DNA of 64,000 bases from Sphaerotilus hippei (GTDB lineage Bacteria > Pseudomonadota > Gammaproteobacteria > Burkholderiales > Burkholderiaceae_C), in the NCBI RefSeq assembly GCF_003201595.1, contig NZ_QJJS01000010.1, positions 113,005-177,004 of the forward strand. The letters run 5' to 3'. The translations under genes and the position numbers were made by a program. Every line of letters starts with the position of its first letter. Positions within the stretch are counted from its first letter, which is position 1. Positions 19,801 to 29,994 of this stretch are shown here, piece by piece. A model generated the notes under the pieces. The model worked only from the letters and a program-made list of their open reading frames with translations. It was not told the origin of the DNA and made no database searches.

Positions 19801-22800
19801 GTGTCTTCTTCCTCCTCCAAGCACCTCGTGCATTTCGAGGGCGGCAACGCCCTTTCCGCCTTCCGCGCCCAGGCGCTGCTGCCCCGGCTGCAGGCCGTGA
19901 GTGCGCGCATCGTCGATGTGTCGGCTCGCCATGTGCACTGGGTGTGGAGCGACGCCGCGCTGGAGCGCGCCGACCTCGACAAGCTCGCCGCACTGCTGAC
20001 CTACGGGGACGCCTGCACCGCCCCGGCCGACGGCGAGCTGATCGTCGTCATGCCGCGCCTGGGCACGGTCTCGCCCTGGGCCTCCAAGGCCACCGACATC
20101 GCCCGCAACTGCGGCCTGGCCGGCGTGCACCGGGTCGAGCGGGTCACCGAGTTCCGCCTGGTGCTGAAGTCGGGCCTGCTCGATGCGCTCAAGGGCTCGC
20201 GGCCCCTGGGCGCCGACGAGCTGCAGGCCTGCGCGCTGGTGCTGCACGACCGCATGACCGAATCGGCGGCGCTCGAGCGTGAGGCCGCCCGCCACCTGTT
20301 CGACGAGCAGCCGGCCGAGCCGCTGGCCCATGTCGACGTGCTGGGCGCCGGGCGCGACGCGCTGGTCGCCGCCAACAAGGACTTCGGCCTGGCGCTGTCG
20401 GACGACGAGATCGACTACCTGGTCAAGGCCTTCACCGACCTGAAGCGCAACCCCAGCGACGTCGAGCTGATGATGTTCGCGCAGGCCAACTCCGAGCACT
20501 GCCGCCACAAGATCTTCAACGCCGACTTCACCATCGACGGCGAGCGCCAGCCGATGTCGATGTTCGGCATGATCCGCAACACCGAGAAGCTCGCGCCGCA
20601 GTCCACCGTGGTGGCCTACAGCGACAACGCCGCGGTGATGGAAGGCGGCCTGATCGAGCGCTGGGTGCCGCAGGGCTACACCAACGCGCCGCAGTATGGC
20701 GCGCGCCAGGAAACCACCCACGTGCTGATGAAGGTGGAGACGCACAACCACCCGACCGCGATCTCCCCGTACCCCGGCGCCTCGACCGGCGCGGGCGGCG
20801 AGATCCGCGACGAAGGCGCCACCGGCCGCGGCTCCAAGCCCAAGGCCGGCCTGACGGGTTTCAACGTCTCCAACCTGCACCTGCCCGGCACCGACGAGCC
20901 CTGGGAGAAGAACCCGGTCGGCAAGCCCGAGCACATCGCCAGCCCGCTGCAGATCATGACCGAAGGCCCGCTGGGGGGCGCGGCCTTCAACAACGAGTTC
21001 GGCCGGCCCAACCTGGCGGGCTACTTCCGCGTCTTCGAGCAGGAGGTCGCCGGGGTGCGCCGCGGCTACCACAAGCCGATCATGATCGCCGGCGGTCTGG
21101 GCACGATCACCGAGGGCCAGACCCACAAGCTGCCCTTTGGCGCCGGCACGCTGCTGATCCAGCTGGGGGGCCCGGGCATGCGCATCGGCATGGGTGGCGG
21201 CGCCGCCAGCTCGATGGCCGCGGGCACCAACACCGCCTCGCTCGACTTCGACTCGGTGCAGCGTGGCAACCCCGAGATCCAGCGCCGTGCGCAGGAGGTC
21301 ATCAACCACTGCTTCGCGCTGGGCGTGAACAACCCGATCGTGGCCATCCACGACGTCGGTGCGGGCGGCATCAGCAATGCCTTCCCCGAGCTGGTCGACG
21401 GCACCGGCAAGGGCGCGACCTTCGACATCCGCAAGGTGCCGCTGGAAGAGACCGGCCTGGCGCCCAAGGAGATCTGGTGCAACGAGAGCCAGGAGCGCTA
21501 CGTCATGGCGGTCACGCCCGAGGCGCTGCCGCTGTTCGACGAGATGTGCCGCCGCGAGCGCGCGCCCTACGCCGTGGTCGGCGTGGCCACCGATGACCGC
21601 GAACTGATCCTCGAGGACGGCCCGGGCGGCGAGCGTCCGATCGACATGCCCATGGACGTGCTGCTGGGCAAGCCGCCCAAGGTGCACCGCGACGTGCGGC
21701 GCCTCGAGCGCAGCGAGCAGCCGCTCGACCTGACCGGCGTGCCGCTCGACGAGGTGGCCTTCAGCGTGCTGCGCCACCCGACGGTGGCCTCCAAGCGTTT
21801 CCTGATCACCATCGGCGACCGCACCGTGGGGGGCATGAGCCACCGCGACCAGATGGTCGGTCCGTGGCAGGTGCCGGTGGCCGACTGCGCGGTCACGCTG
21901 GCCGACTACGCCGGCTTCCGCGGCGAGGCCATGTCCATGGGCGAGCGCACGCCGCTGGCCTCGCTGGATGCGCCCGCCTCGGGCCGCATGGCGGTGGCCG
22001 AGGCCATCACCAACCTGCTGGCCGCGCCGTTCGAGCTCTCTCGCGTCAAGCTGTCGGCCAACTGGATGGCCGCCTGCGGCGAGCCCGGCGAGGATGCCGC
22101 GCTCTACGAGACGGTCAAGGCCGTCGGCATGGAGCTGTGCCCGGCGCTGGGCATCGGCATCCCGGTGGGCAAGGATTCGCTGTCGATGCGCACGAAGTGG
22201 GACGATGCCGGCCAGACGAAGCAGGTGGTCGCACCGGTCTCGCTGATCGTCACCGCCTTCGTCACGCTCGACGACGTGCGCGGCACGCTGACGCCGCAGC
22301 TGCGCACCGACACGCCCGCCGGCCTGGACACCTCGCTGATCCTGGTCGACCTGGGCCAGGGCCGCAACCGCATGGGCGGCTCGATGCTGGCGCAGGTCAT
22401 CGGCCAGTTCGGCCACGAGGTGCCGGACGTGGATGACCCGGCGCAGCTCAAGGCGCTGGTCGCCGCGATCAACCGGCTGCGTGCCGACGGCAAGCTGCTG
22501 GCCTACCACGACCGCAGCGACGGCGGCCTGTGGGCGGCGGCCTGCGAGATGGCGTTTGCCGGCCACGTCGGCGTCAGCCTGAACGTGGACATGCTGGTCA
22601 CCGAAGGCGACGGCATCAGCGACAGCCGGGCCGACACCGGCGACTCCAAGAACTGGGCCGGCCAGGTCGCCGAACGCCGCAACGAGCTGACGCTCAAGGC
22701 GCTGTTCAACGAAGAGCTCGGCGCGCTGATCCAGGTGCCCACCGCCGTGCGCGACGAGGTCATGCAGACCCTGCGTGAACATGGCCTGAGCCGCCACAGC

Positions 22801-23817
22801 CATGTCGTGGGCAAGACCAACGACCGGGCTTCGGTCGAGGTCTGGCGCGACGCCAAGGCCGTGTTCAGCGCCCCGCTGCAGTCGCTGCAGCAGGCCTGGG
22901 ACGAGGTCAGCTGGCGCATCGCCGCCCAGCGCGACAACCCGGCCTGCGCCGACAGCGAGCACTCGACGGTCGGTGTCGCCACCGATCCGGGCCTGCATGT
23001 GGCGCTCTCCTTCGATCCGCGGGAAGACGTGGCCGCGCCGTTCATCGGCCGCGCGCGGCCCAAGGTGGCGATCCTGCGCGAGCAGGGCGTGAACTCGCAC
23101 GTCGAGATGAGCTACGCGATGGCCCAGGCCGGCTTCGACACCTTCGACGTGCACATGTCCGATCTGCAGGCCGGCCGGGCCCGCCTCGACCAGTTCCAGG
23201 GGGTGGTCGCCTGCGGCGGCTTCAGCTATGGCGACACGCTGGGCGCCGGCGAAGGCTGGGCCCGCTCGATCATGTTCAACCCGAAGCTGGCCGATCAGTT
23301 CGCGGCCTTCTTCGGCCGCGGCGACACCTTCGCGCTGGGCGTGTGCAACGGCTGCCAGATGATGGCCGCCCTCGCGCCGATCATCCCGGGTGCCCAGGAC
23401 TGGCCCAAGTTCACGCGCAACAAGAGCGAGCAGTTCGAGGCCCGCCTGAGCCTGGTCGAGGTGCTGGAGAGCCCGTCGATCTTCCTGCAGGGCATGGCCG
23501 GCAGCCGCATGCCGATCGCCGTGGCGCACGGCGAGGGTTATGCCGACTTCTCGCAGCGCGGCGACGCGTCCCGGGTGCAGCGCGCAATGCGTTTCGTCGA
23601 CCACCACGGCGCGGCCACCGAGGTCTATCCGTTCAACCCGAACGGCAGCCCGGACGGCCTGACCTCGGTGACCACGGCCGACGGCCGTTTCACCGTGCTG
23701 ATGCCGCACCCGGAACGGGTGTTCCGCAATGTGCAGATGAGCTGGACCTCGGGCGACCTGGAGGCGCGCAGCCCCTGGGCACGCATGTTCGGCAGCGCCC
23801 GTCGCTGGGTCGGCTGA
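19801..23817 (+). CDS. purL: Phosphoribosylformylglycinamidine synthase
   Basis: Large single-chain FGAM synthase of purine biosynthesis, converting FGAR, glutamine and ATP to FGAM. The 1338-residue length fits the type found in beta- and gammaproteobacteria. Order: N-terminal PurS-like region, two AIRS-type synthase halves ([34 protein letters not shown] segment, [30 protein letters not shown]), and a C-terminal class I glutamine amidotransferase ([15 protein letters not shown], nucleophile in [18 protein letters not shown]). The start was set at GTG 19801, giving [19 protein letters not shown]; the Shine-Dalgarno sequence is weak, and a start a few codons later is possible. Confidence 0.96.
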   Translation: MSSSSSKHLVHFEGGNALSAFRAQALLPRLQAVSARIVDVSARHVHWVWSDAALERADLDKLAALLTYGDACTAPADGELIVVMPRLGTVSPWASKATDIARNCGLAGVHRVERVTEFRLVLKSGLLDALKGSRPLGADELQACALVLHDRMTESAALEREAARHLFDEQPAEPLAHVDVLGAGRDALVAANKDFGLALSDDEIDYLVKAFTDLKRNPSDVELMMFAQANSEHCRHKIFNADFTIDGERQPMSMFGMIRNTEKLAPQSTVVAYSDNAAVMEGGLIERWVPQGYTNAPQYGARQETTHVLMKVETHNHPTAISPYPGASTGAGGEIRDEGATGRGSKPKAGLTGFNVSNLHLPGTDEPWEKNPVGKPEHIASPLQIMTEGPLGGAAFNNEFGRPNLAGYFRVFEQEVAGVRRGYHKPIMIAGGLGTITEGQTHKLPFGAGTLLIQLGGPGMRIGMGGGAASSMAAGTNTASLDFDSVQRGNPEIQRRAQEVINHCFALGVNNPIVAIHDVGAGGISNAFPELVDGTGKGATFDIRKVPLEETGLAPKEIWCNESQERYVMAVTPEALPLFDEMCRRERAPYAVVGVATDDRELILEDGPGGERPIDMPMDVLLGKPPKVHRDVRRLERSEQPLDLTGVPLDEVAFSVLRHPTVASKRFLITIGDRTVGGMSHRDQMVGPWQVPVADCAVTLADYAGFRGEAMSMGERTPLASLDAPASGRMAVAEAITNLLAAPFELSRVKLSANWMAACGEPGEDAALYETVKAVGMELCPALGIGIPVGKDSLSMRTKWDDAGQTKQVVAPVSLIVTAFVTLDDVRGTLTPQLRTDTPAGLDTSLILVDLGQGRNRMGGSMLAQVIGQFGHEVPDVDDPAQLKALVAAINRLRADGKLLAYHDRSDGGLWAAACEMAFAGHVGVSLNVDMLVTEGDGISDSRADTGDSKNWAGQVAERRNELTLKALFNEELGALIQVPTAVRDEVMQTLREHGLSRHSHVVGKTNDRASVEVWRDAKAVFSAPLQSLQQAWDEVSWRIAAQRDNPACADSEHSTVGVATDPGLHVALSFDPREDVAAPFIGRARPKVAILREQGVNSHVEMSYAMAQAGFDTFDVHMSDLQAGRARLDQFQGVVACGGFSYGDTLGAGEGWARSIMFNPKLADQFAAFFGRGDTFALGVCNGCQMMAALAPIIPGAQDWPKFTRNKSEQFEARLSLVEVLESPSIFLQGMAGSRMPIAVAHGEGYADFSQRGDASRVQRAMRFVDHHGAATEVYPFNPNGSPDGLTSVTTADGRFTVLMPHPERVFRNVQMSWTSGDLEARSPWARMFGSARRWVG

Positions 23818-23830
23818 GCCTGAGAGCCCT

Positions 23831-23863
23831 GCCTGACCGGCCTCCGTCGTGGAGGGGTCAGGC
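23831..23863. terminator. Hairpin between purL and the TetR gene
   Basis: A 13-bp stem with a two-base bulge (outer arms GCCTGACC and GGTCAGGC, inner CCTCC/GGAGG). It overlaps the stop codon of the convergent regulator and has no U-tract, so its role as a terminator is uncertain. Confidence 0.4.
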
Positions 23864-24469
23864 GGCCAGGCGGCCCGCGGGCTGGTCCATCGCCTCCAGC
23901 GTGTTGCGGATGATCCGGCTGGCCTGAGGCGCCAGGCTGGGCAGTTCGGCGATGGCGTTGTCCTCGATCGCGCACAGCACGAACTCCACCAGCACCCCGA
24001 TCACCCCGGCGGCCGTGTAGCGGGCCAGTTCGGCCGACTGGGCGTCCGCGCCGCAGGTCAGCAGCCGGGCCAGTTCCTGATGCACCTTGCGGCGTGCCTT
24101 CAGCCCGTCCATGCCCAGGCTGATGACCTCGACGAACAGCGTGCGCAGCTGCTGCGGGCGCTCGGCCAGGTAGCCGAAATAGGCCGCGACGGCCTGGTCG
24201 AGCCAGTCGGGCTTGCCCGACTCCGCGATCGCGACGTCCTTGAGCCGCTGCATCGCCGCGCCCGTGGCGTTTTCATAGAGTGCCAGCAGGCAATCCTGCT
24301 TGGAGCGGAAGTGCTCGTAGAACGTGCGCTTGGACACGTGCGCCGTGGAGGCGATGTCGGCGATCGTGGTGGTGGCGTAACCCTGTTCGGCGACGCACTT
24401 GGACATGCCATCGAGCAATCGCTTGCGGTGATCGATGGCGGTGATGTTGTTTCCTGTGACGGTATTCAT
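23858..24469 (-). CDS. TetR/AcrR-family transcriptional regulator
   Basis: A 203-residue repressor. The N-terminal helix-turn-helix reads MSKCVAEQGYATTTIADIAS and HVSKRTFYEHFRSKQDCLLALYE, the TetR signature. The C-terminal ligand domain (roughly residues 80-200) has no match I recognise. The start was chosen at 24469 because AGGGAGG lies about eight bases upstream; a start 15 codons earlier is possible. No target gene is adjacent: the left neighbour purL is convergent and the right neighbour is transcribed toward it behind a terminator. It may act on itself or elsewhere. Confidence 0.88.
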   Translation of the reverse strand: MNTVTGNNITAIDHRKRLLDGMSKCVAEQGYATTTIADIASTAHVSKRTFYEHFRSKQDCLLALYENATGAAMQRLKDVAIAESGKPDWLDQAVAAYFGYLAERPQQLRTLFVEVISLGMDGLKARRKVHQELARLLTCGADAQSAELARYTAAGVIGVLVEFVLCAIEDNAIAELPSLAPQASRIIRNTLEAMDQPAGRLAA

Positions 24470-24660
24470 TCTTTCTGCCCTCCCTGTCAGCTTGTGGGAC
24501 ACCGAATTTTTCAATTCAAGCTGTGCTCCATCGACTGTATAGGTACCTTTGGGTTCCTGACAGGGGTAGGGTTTCAGGGAAAACCACGTCTCATGTTTCT
24601 GTTGTCGAGGGCCTGTATCAAGTTGTCCATGCCGTCATCCACAATCACCGTCACCGGATG
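24470..24660. other. Promoter-bearing gap upstream of the TetR gene
   Basis: About 190 bases of unusually AT-rich sequence with no gene. On the minus strand TTGAATTGAAAAATTC near 24510-24530 and TATACA near 24538 could be promoter parts. AGGTACCT (24540-24547) is a short palindrome that could belong to an autoregulatory operator, but it is too short to call. Confidence 0.4.
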
Positions 24661-24693
24661 AAAAAAAACCGGCCTCGGAGCGGTTCTCCGGGC
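24661..24693 (-). terminator. Intrinsic terminator of the pseudouridine synthase gene
   Basis: Read on the minus strand, a 12-bp GC-rich stem (arms ACCGGCC-CGGAG and complement, one bulged base) is followed by eight T. It lies 54 bases after the stop codon of the pseudouridine synthase gene. Confidence 0.85.
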
Positions 24694-24746
24694 CGGTCGG
24701 GTCAGGATCCGCGGGCCGGGGCGTCACCCCGGCGGCGCGGAAGCAT

Positions 24747-26078
24747 TCAGGCGAAATACTCGTCGTCGCAGAGGTAGCGCCATTGGCCGGGCGGCAGCTT
24801 GCCCAGCACCACGCTGCCGATGCGCACCCGCTTGAGCCCCAGCACCTGCAGGCCCACGGCCGCGCACATGCGCCGGATCTGGCGCTTCTTGCCCTCGCGC
24901 AGCACGAAGCGCAGCTGGTCCTCGTTCTGCCAGCTGACCTTGGCCGGACGCAGCCGCTGGCCGTCGAGCTCCAGGCCCTCGTTGAGCAGCGCCAGGTCAC
25001 GGTCGGGCAGGCGCTCGCCGGGGGTGTAGGCCACCCGCACCAGGTATTCCTTCTCGACCAGCGAGTCGTCACCGATCAGCTGGCGGGCGACGCGGCCGTC
25101 CTGCGTCAGCACCAGCAGGCCGACCGAGTCGATGTCCAGGCGCCCGGCAGGCGCCAGGCTGCGCAGGTGCCCCGGATGCCACTTGCGGCCCGAGCGGTCC
25201 TCGGCCCACTGGTTGTCGGGCCGGATCAGGCTGGCGGCCGGCTCGTAGCCATCCTCGGCCTGGCCGCTGACGTAGCCCACGGGCTTGTTGATCAGGATGG
25301 TCACGCGCTTGGCCTGGTCCTTGTGCGCGGCCGGATCGATCACGATGCGTGCATCGGCATCGACCCGCTGGCCCAGCACGGCCATCTGGCCGTTGACGCT
25401 CACCCAGCCGGCCTCGATCCACTCGTCGGCCTCCCGGCGCGAGGCCAGCCCCAGCGCGGTCATGCGCTTGGACAGGCGCTCGCCGGTGGTGCTGCGCAGG
25501 GCGGCGCCCTCAGGGCGCTGCGGTGGCGGGGAGGCCGGCGCGGCCTCGCCCGGCAGCATCGGCCGGGCGCGCGTGGCCGGAGGCAGCACACGGCGCTCCC
25601 GTGCCGGGGGCCGCTCCATCGGAGGGGGCGCGGGGATCACGGGGCGCGGAGCCTGTCGGCGCGGTTCGGCATCGAACGGACCCGGTCGACCGGGCCGGCG
25701 CGGCTCGGCGTCAAAGGGGCCGGGTCGGCCAGGTCGGCGTGGCTCGGCGTCGAAAGGACCCGGCCGGCGCGGTTCGGCCGACGCGGGGCCGCGCCGGTCG
25801 CCGGCCGCGGGGCGAGCGTCACGGCGATCGCGAGGATCGCGGCGATCGTCGCCGGCCCCCGGCCCGTGGGGGCGGGGCGGGCGATCCTGCCGGGCCATGC
25901 GTTCGTCGCGCTCGAGCCGTTCAGCCTGTGCCTGGGCCAGCGTGGGGCGCACCCTCACGCCGCCGGGCCGGGTCTTGCCGCGTGGCGGGGAGTCGGGGTG
26001 GGTGGCCGCCGCGCGCTCGTTGCGCCGCCCTGCGGGTGAGGGGGTGCCGGGCTTTTTTTTCAGTGTGAGTGTGACCAT
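24747..26078 (-). CDS. RluF-like pseudouridine synthase with disordered N-terminal extension
   Basis: A 443-residue protein of the RsuA/RluB/E/F family that converts specific uridines in rRNA to pseudouridine. The S4 RNA-binding domain begins near residue 200 ([30 protein letters not shown]). The catalytic motif [21 protein letters not shown] contains the active Asp. [15 protein letters not shown] resembles RluF more than RluB. The first 190 residues are Arg/Pro/Asp-rich, with an RGG-like composition and three tandem copies of a 13-residue unit built around [10 protein letters not shown]. Such tails bind RNA in other enzymes; that role is inferred here. The start is the ATG at 26078, since the frame is open and codon use is normal throughout. 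Confidence 0.88.
   Translation of the reverse strand: MVTLTLKKKPGTPSPAGRRNERAAATHPDSPPRGKTRPGGVRVRPTLAQAQAERLERDERMARQDRPPRPHGPGAGDDRRDPRDRRDARPAAGDRRGPASAEPRRPGPFDAEPRRPGRPGPFDAEPRRPGRPGPFDAEPRRQAPRPVIPAPPPMERPPARERRVLPPATRARPMLPGEAAPASPPPQRPEGAALRSTTGERLSKRMTALGLASRREADEWIEAGWVSVNGQMAVLGQRVDADARIVIDPAAHKDQAKRVTILINKPVGYVSGQAEDGYEPAASLIRPDNQWAEDRSGRKWHPGHLRSLAPAGRLDIDSVGLLVLTQDGRVARQLIGDDSLVEKEYLVRVAYTPGERLPDRDLALLNEGLELDGQRLRPAKVSWQNEDQLRFVLREGKKRQIRRMCAAVGLQVLGLKRVRIGSVVLGKLPPGQWRYLCDDEYFA
25663..25770. repeat. 39-bp tandem repeat inside the pseudouridine synthase gene
   Basis: Two full 39-bp units (25663-25701, 25702-25740) and a 30-bp partial unit (25741-25770) are present. They are 80-90% alike by eye and encode the 13-residue unit with core [10 protein letters not shown]. 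The length is a multiple of three, so copy-number change would keep the frame. Confidence 0.85.
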
Positions 26079-26169
26079 GTCGGCGTGTGGGCTGGGGGGC
26101 TGTCGGAGCCCCTGTCAAACGGCAATTGCGCTGTGATATCGTGACAAATGATAGGTATCAACCCTAGTC

Positions 26170-26191
26170 AGCCCCGTCACCGGGGCTTTTT
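26170..26191 (+). terminator. Intrinsic terminator in the uppP leader
   Basis: A perfect seven-bp stem AGCCCCG/CGGGGCT with loop TCAC, followed by TTTTTCTT on the plus strand. It lies 34 bases before the uppP start codon and downstream of a likely promoter region (26110-26165), with no plus-strand gene ending before it. It may attenuate uppP or end a small leader RNA. Confidence 0.7.
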
Positions 26192-26224
26192 CTTGTCCTG
26201 AAAAGCGCGTTTGGAGGAGTCATT

Positions 26225-27061
26225 GTGGATCTGGTACTGCTGATCAAGGCCGCCCTGATGGGCATCGTCGAAGGCCTGACCGAATTCCTGCCGATCTCGA
26301 GCACGGGGCACCTCATTCTGGCCGGTTCGCTGCTGAACCTCACCCAGGACATCACGGACGCCAAGCTCAAGGTCTTCGAGATCGCCATCCAGACCGGTGC
26401 CATCTTCGCCGTCATCCTGGTGTACTGGCAGCGCCTGTCGAGCACCGCGAGCCAGTTCGGCCGCAGCCGGGATGCCCGCCGCTTCGTGCTGAACGTGCTG
26501 ATCGGCTTCCTGCCGGCCGTGGTGCTGGGCCTGCTGATCGGCAAGGTGGTCAAGGCCCATCTGTTCACGCCGGTCATCGTGGCGTCGGCCTTCATTGTCG
26601 GTGGTCTGATCATTCTCTGGGCCGAGCGACGCCCGGCCAGTTCGGTGCGGGTGCAGTCGGTCGATGACATGACGGCACTCGATGCGCTGAAGGTCGGGCT
26701 GGTCCAGTGTTTCGCGATGGTGCCGGGCACCAGCCGTTCGGGCTCGACGATCATCGGCGGCATGCTGATGGGGCTGTCGCGCCAGGCCGCCACGGATTTC
26801 AGCTTCTTCCTGGGCATCCCGACGCTGATCGGCGCCGGGGCCTACAGCCTGCTGAAGGAGCGTGAGCACCTGGCCATGGGCGACCTGCCGCTGTTCCTGG
26901 TCGGCCTGGTGTTCTCGTTCCTGTCGGCCTGGCTGTGCGTGCGCTGGCTGCTGAAGTACGTGGCGACGCACAACTTCGTGCCCTTCGCCTGGTACCGCAT
27001 CGCCTTCGGCCTGCTGATCCTGGCGACGGCCTACACCGGTGCCATCAGCTGGCACGACTGA
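26225..27061 (+). CDS. uppP: Undecaprenyl-diphosphatase
   Basis: This integral inner-membrane enzyme (BacA) recycles undecaprenyl diphosphate to the monophosphate carrier used for peptidoglycan and O-antigen, and confers bacitracin tolerance. The 278-residue protein has about eight hydrophobic helices and both family motifs: [17 protein letters not shown] (residues 16-32) and [18 protein letters not shown]. The GTG start has an excellent GGAGGAG ribosome binding site five bases upstream. A terminator hairpin lies in the leader, suggesting control by attenuation. Confidence 0.97.
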   Translation: MDLVLLIKAALMGIVEGLTEFLPISSTGHLILAGSLLNLTQDITDAKLKVFEIAIQTGAIFAVILVYWQRLSSTASQFGRSRDARRFVLNVLIGFLPAVVLGLLIGKVVKAHLFTPVIVASAFIVGGLIILWAERRPASSVRVQSVDDMTALDALKVGLVQCFAMVPGTSRSGSTIIGGMLMGLSRQAATDFSFFLGIPTLIGAGAYSLLKEREHLAMGDLPLFLVGLVFSFLSAWLCVRWLLKYVATHNFVPFAWYRIAFGLLILATAYTGAISWHD

Positions 27062-27085
27062 CGCCGGCCGCGCCGCCCGCCGCCT

Positions 27086-27835
27086 TCAGCCGGCGCGGCG
27101 GCGGAAGACCAGGTCCCAGACGCCGTGTCCGAGTTTCAGGCCGCGGTTCTCGAACTTGGTCAGCGGACGGTATTCAGGCCGGGGGGCATAACCCTCGGCG
27201 GTATTTTCCAGCGAGGTTTCCGCGCTGAGCACTTCGAGCATCTGCTCGGCATAAGGCGCCCAGTCGGTGGCGCAGTGCAGGTACCCGCCCGGCGCCAGGC
27301 GGGTGACCAGCTGCGCGACGAAAGCGGACTGGATCAGCCGGCGCTTGTTGTGCTTCTTCTTGTGCCACGGATCGGGAAAGAAGATGTGCACGCCGGCCAG
27401 GCATCCCGGCGTCAGCATGTGTTCCAGCACCTCGACCGCGTCGTGCTGCACCAGGCGCAGATTTTCGAGTTTCCGCTCGCTGATGTGCTTGAGCAGCGCG
27501 CCCACTCCGGGGGTATGCACCTCCACCCCGAGAAAGTTATGGTCCGGTCGTGCCGCGGCGATCTGGGCGGTGGCGTCTCCCATGCCGAAGCCGATCTCCA
27601 GCACGAGCGGCGCCTCGCGTCCGAAGGCCGCGGCAGGCTCGATGGCCGAGGGCTGGTAGGGCAGCACGTAACGGGGGCCGAGCTCCTCGAGCGCCCGCTG
27701 CTGGCCGGTGCCCATGCGCCCGGCACGCACCACGAAACTGCGCACGCTGCGACGGATCGGCCCACCTTCGCCCGCCTGCGCGGGGCTGGGTTCGGATTCA
27801 TCGGCGGGCGGCAGGGAGAGGGGCGACGTGGTCAT
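27086..27835 (-). CDS. trmB: tRNA (guanine-N7-)-methyltransferase
   Basis: Methylates G46 in the variable loop of tRNAs. The 249-residue protein has the SAM site [21 protein letters not shown] and the hallmark [17 protein letters not shown], followed by [19 protein letters not shown] and [19 protein letters not shown]. The ATG at 27835 was chosen because residues upstream in the same frame are low-complexity and unrelated. It is convergent with uppP and divergent from dacB. Confidence 0.96.
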   Translation of the reverse strand: MTTSPLSLPPADESEPSPAQAGEGGPIRRSVRSFVVRAGRMGTGQQRALEELGPRYVLPYQPSAIEPAAAFGREAPLVLEIGFGMGDATAQIAAARPDHNFLGVEVHTPGVGALLKHISERKLENLRLVQHDAVEVLEHMLTPGCLAGVHIFFPDPWHKKKHNKRRLIQSAFVAQLVTRLAPGGYLHCATDWAPYAEQMLEVLSAETSLENTAEGYAPRPEYRPLTKFENRGLKLGHGVWDLVFRRRAG

Positions 27836-28082
27836 GGCAGCAGAGGGAGCGAAGGCAGTGCGCGAAGAGCGGCGGATCAGGGTGGGCGCAGGCCGGGTCG
27901 GTGGTCGGCGGGTCGGTCGACTCAAGAACGGCAGGGTCCTGTCGACAACAGGCAGGCCCCGGTCCGACCCCGGCATTTGCGTGACGCCCGTCACCGGAAC
28001 GGTGGACAGCGGTCTGGTGACCGCCCCGATCCGGCCCGCGGGGTGCGAGATTGTGCCTCAAGCCTTTTCTGATCCTGCTCCG
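27836..28082. other. Divergent gap trmB / dacB
   Basis: 247 bases without a supported gene. It should hold the promoters of trmB and dacB, but no -10 box stands out, and no repeat or stable hairpin was seen. Confidence 0.4.
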
Positions 28083-29474
28083 ATGACCCTGAACGATCCG
28101 TCTCGCCGCCGCTGGGTGGGTGCCCTCGCGGCCGGTGCCTTGCTGCCGGCCACGCGGGTCGGTGCCGCACCGGCCCGTGCCGCCCGCCCGCGCCTGCCCA
28201 CCGAACTGGCGGCCCGGCTGGCCGCCAGCGGGCTGCCGCTGGAGAGTTTCGGCCTGAGCGTGGTGCCGGTGGAGGGCGGTGCGCCCTGGGTGTCCTGGCA
28301 GGCCGACAAACCGTTCATCCTGGCGTCGACCGCCAAGGTGATCACCAGCCTGTGCGCGCTGTCGGTGCTGGGGCCTGGATATCGCTGGGAGACCCGCGCC
28401 CACCTGGGCGGCCCGCTGCATCGGGGGGCGCTGCTGGGCGACCTGCGCATCGTGGGCGGGGGCGACCCGTCGCTCGACAGCCAGTCGGTGGCGCAGTGGT
28501 TTCGGCGCCTGCGTGGCCAGGGGCTGGACCGCATCGTCGGCGACATGGTGCTCGACCACAGCCGCTTCAGCCTGTCCGAGGCCGATCTGGCCAGCACGCC
28601 CGAGCCTTCACCCGAGCGGCCGCACCATGCGCGCCCCGATGCCCTGCTGCTCGACGAGGGCGTGGTGCGCTCGGCGGCGGCCAGCCCGGGCCCGGGCGGG
28701 GCCGCCTATCGGCGCGTCACCTGGCAGGCGACGTCACCGGGTGCCGCGGGCTGCGGCCCGCTGTCGGCCCGCTCCGCGCTGCTGGCGTGCCCGGCGGCGG
28801 CCCCCGAGCCGTCGCCGGCCGAGCTGGCGTGCCGCACCCTGGGCGCCTTGTGGCGGGTGCAGGGCGGCGGGCTGCGGGGTCGGGTGAGCAGCCTGTCGCC
28901 GTCCGCGGCCCCGGTGGTGTCGACGCCCTGGATGGTGCATGCCTCGCCCACGCTGGCCGTGCTGATCCAGGAGATGAACAAGCGCAGCAACAACCTGATC
29001 GCCCGTCACCTGATGCTGAGCCTGTCGGCCGACTTTCCGCAGGTGCCGGCCACCGTGCCGGCCGCCCGCCAGCGCATGCTCGCCTGGCTCGAGCAGCAGG
29101 GGGTGGCCCCCGGGCGCATCGGCGTGGACTCCGGCTCGGGGCTGTCGCGCCTGGAGCGGGCGGCACCGTCGGCGCTGGTGCACCTGCTGCAGCGCGCCCA
29201 CCATGGACCCTATGCCCGGCTGTTCCGCGACAGCCTGCCGGTCGCCGGGCTGGACGGCACGCTGGAGCATCGCCTCCGCGGGGGCGCGGCGGTCGGCCGG
29301 GCCTGGCTGAAGACCGGCACCCTGCTCGACACCCGGGCGCTGGCCGGTTATGTGCAGACCCGCGGCGGCACGACGCTGGCCGTCACGCTGCTGGCCAACC
29401 ACGAGACGCTGGCCCCCCAGGCCACGCCCGCGCTCGATGCCTGCATCGAGTGGCTGGCCGCGAGCCGCGCCTGA
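28083..29474 (+). CDS. dacB: D-alanyl-D-alanine carboxypeptidase / endopeptidase (PBP4 type)
   Basis: A periplasmic penicillin-binding protein that trims or cleaves peptidoglycan cross-links. The 463-residue protein has an N-terminal SRRRWVGALAAGALLPA that looks like a twin-arginine signal. The three active-site motifs of the S13 peptidase family are present: ASTAKV (Ser82, Lys85), SNN in KRSNNLIARH, and KTG in WLKTGTLLDTRALAGYV. A large insert between the first two motifs is typical for PBP4. It stands alone between trmB and tRNA-Gly. Confidence 0.94.
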   Translation: MTLNDPSRRRWVGALAAGALLPATRVGAAPARAARPRLPTELAARLAASGLPLESFGLSVVPVEGGAPWVSWQADKPFILASTAKVITSLCALSVLGPGYRWETRAHLGGPLHRGALLGDLRIVGGGDPSLDSQSVAQWFRRLRGQGLDRIVGDMVLDHSRFSLSEADLASTPEPSPERPHHARPDALLLDEGVVRSAAASPGPGGAAYRRVTWQATSPGAAGCGPLSARSALLACPAAAPEPSPAELACRTLGALWRVQGGGLRGRVSSLSPSAAPVVSTPWMVHASPTLAVLIQEMNKRSNNLIARHLMLSLSADFPQVPATVPAARQRMLAWLEQQGVAPGRIGVDSGSGLSRLERAAPSALVHLLQRAHHGPYARLFRDSLPVAGLDGTLEHRLRGGAAVGRAWLKTGTLLDTRALAGYVQTRGGTTLAVTLLANHETLAPQATPALDACIEWLAASRA

Positions 29475-29503
29475 GCGCCGCGTCGGCTATACTGCGCAGC
29501 GAC

Positions 29504-29577
29504 GCGGGTGTAGTTCAATGGTAGAACTTCTGCTTCCCAAGCAGATAGCGTGGGTTCGATTCCCATCACCCGCTCCA
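29504..29577 (+). tRNA. tRNA-Gly (anticodon CCC)
   Basis: A 74-base cloverleaf: acceptor GCGGGTG pairs with CACCCGC, the anticodon stem is TCTGC/GCAGA with loop TTCCCAA (anticodon 29536-29538), and the T-arm is GTGGG-TTCGATT-CCCAT. CCA is encoded. A TATACT box lies 10 bases upstream (29488-29493). Decayed integrase sequence just downstream suggests that its 3' end once served as an attachment site. Confidence 0.97.
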
Positions 29578-29613
29578 CCGGAACATCTCCATGACATCCC
29601 CGGATGTCCAGAA

Positions 29614-29646
29614 AAGCCCTGAGAATCAAGCACTTGGGGCTTTTTT
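29614..29646 (+). terminator. Intrinsic terminator after tRNA-Gly
   Basis: A ten-bp stem with two G-T pairs (AAGCCCTGAG against CTTGGGGCTT) and a nine-base loop, ending in six T (29641-29646). Confidence 0.75.
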
Positions 29647-29652
29647 CATGTC

Positions 29653-29790
29653 TCGATCGTCCGCGTTGATCCTGGCCTGTCCCTCGAAGTCGCGGCCACC
29701 GGATCCAAGCGCTGGTTCTGGACGTTCTACTGCGGCGGCAAGGAGAAACGACTCGCCATCGGTCTGCATCCCGAGACGAGCCTGAAGTGA
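29653..29790 (+). pseudogene. Relic of a P4-type tyrosine integrase
   Basis: The frame ending in TGA at 29788-29790 reads VDPGLSLEVAATGSKRW and then FWTFYCGGKEKRLAIGLHPE. This matches the arm-binding (DUF4102) N-terminal domain of P4-family integrases, which typically run GLYL-V-P-GSK-W followed by GGKEK-LALG-YP. Only about 40 codons remain: there is no start codon, no core-binding domain and no catalytic Arg-His-Arg-Tyr. Its place directly after tRNA-Gly, with the N-terminal part nearest the tRNA, fits an excised or deleted island. Confidence 0.65.
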
Positions 29791-29944
29791 CCTGCTCCCT
29801 TCCAGCCGTACCCGCCTGAAGTAGCAGGAGTCCGCCAACCAGGCGAATTGCTGGGCCATTCGTCAGGGCTTGGCTTGGCTTGACAGGTGGGGATGCCCTT
29901 GCGCCCCTGTTCAACCAGCGCCGGAGCATGAAGTGCGGAGGGCA

Positions 29945-29987
29945 CCAATGCAGGCCATGAAAATGCCGAAGGCATGGCCTGCATTGG
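29945..29987. repeat. 15-bp perfect inverted repeat
   Basis: CCAATGCAGGCCATG and its exact complement are separated by 13 bases, just after the stop codon of the truncated DUF1566 gene. No U-tract follows on either strand, so it is either a weak terminator or a leftover of mobile DNA. Confidence 0.6.
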
Positions 29988-29994
29988 CGCACTG

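Noticed and set aside
19726..23709. Very long open frames antisense to purL and many other genes
   Set aside because: In high-GC DNA the reverse frame of a coding gene is often open. These translations are Arg/Ala/His-rich with no motifs, and each lies over a well-identified gene.
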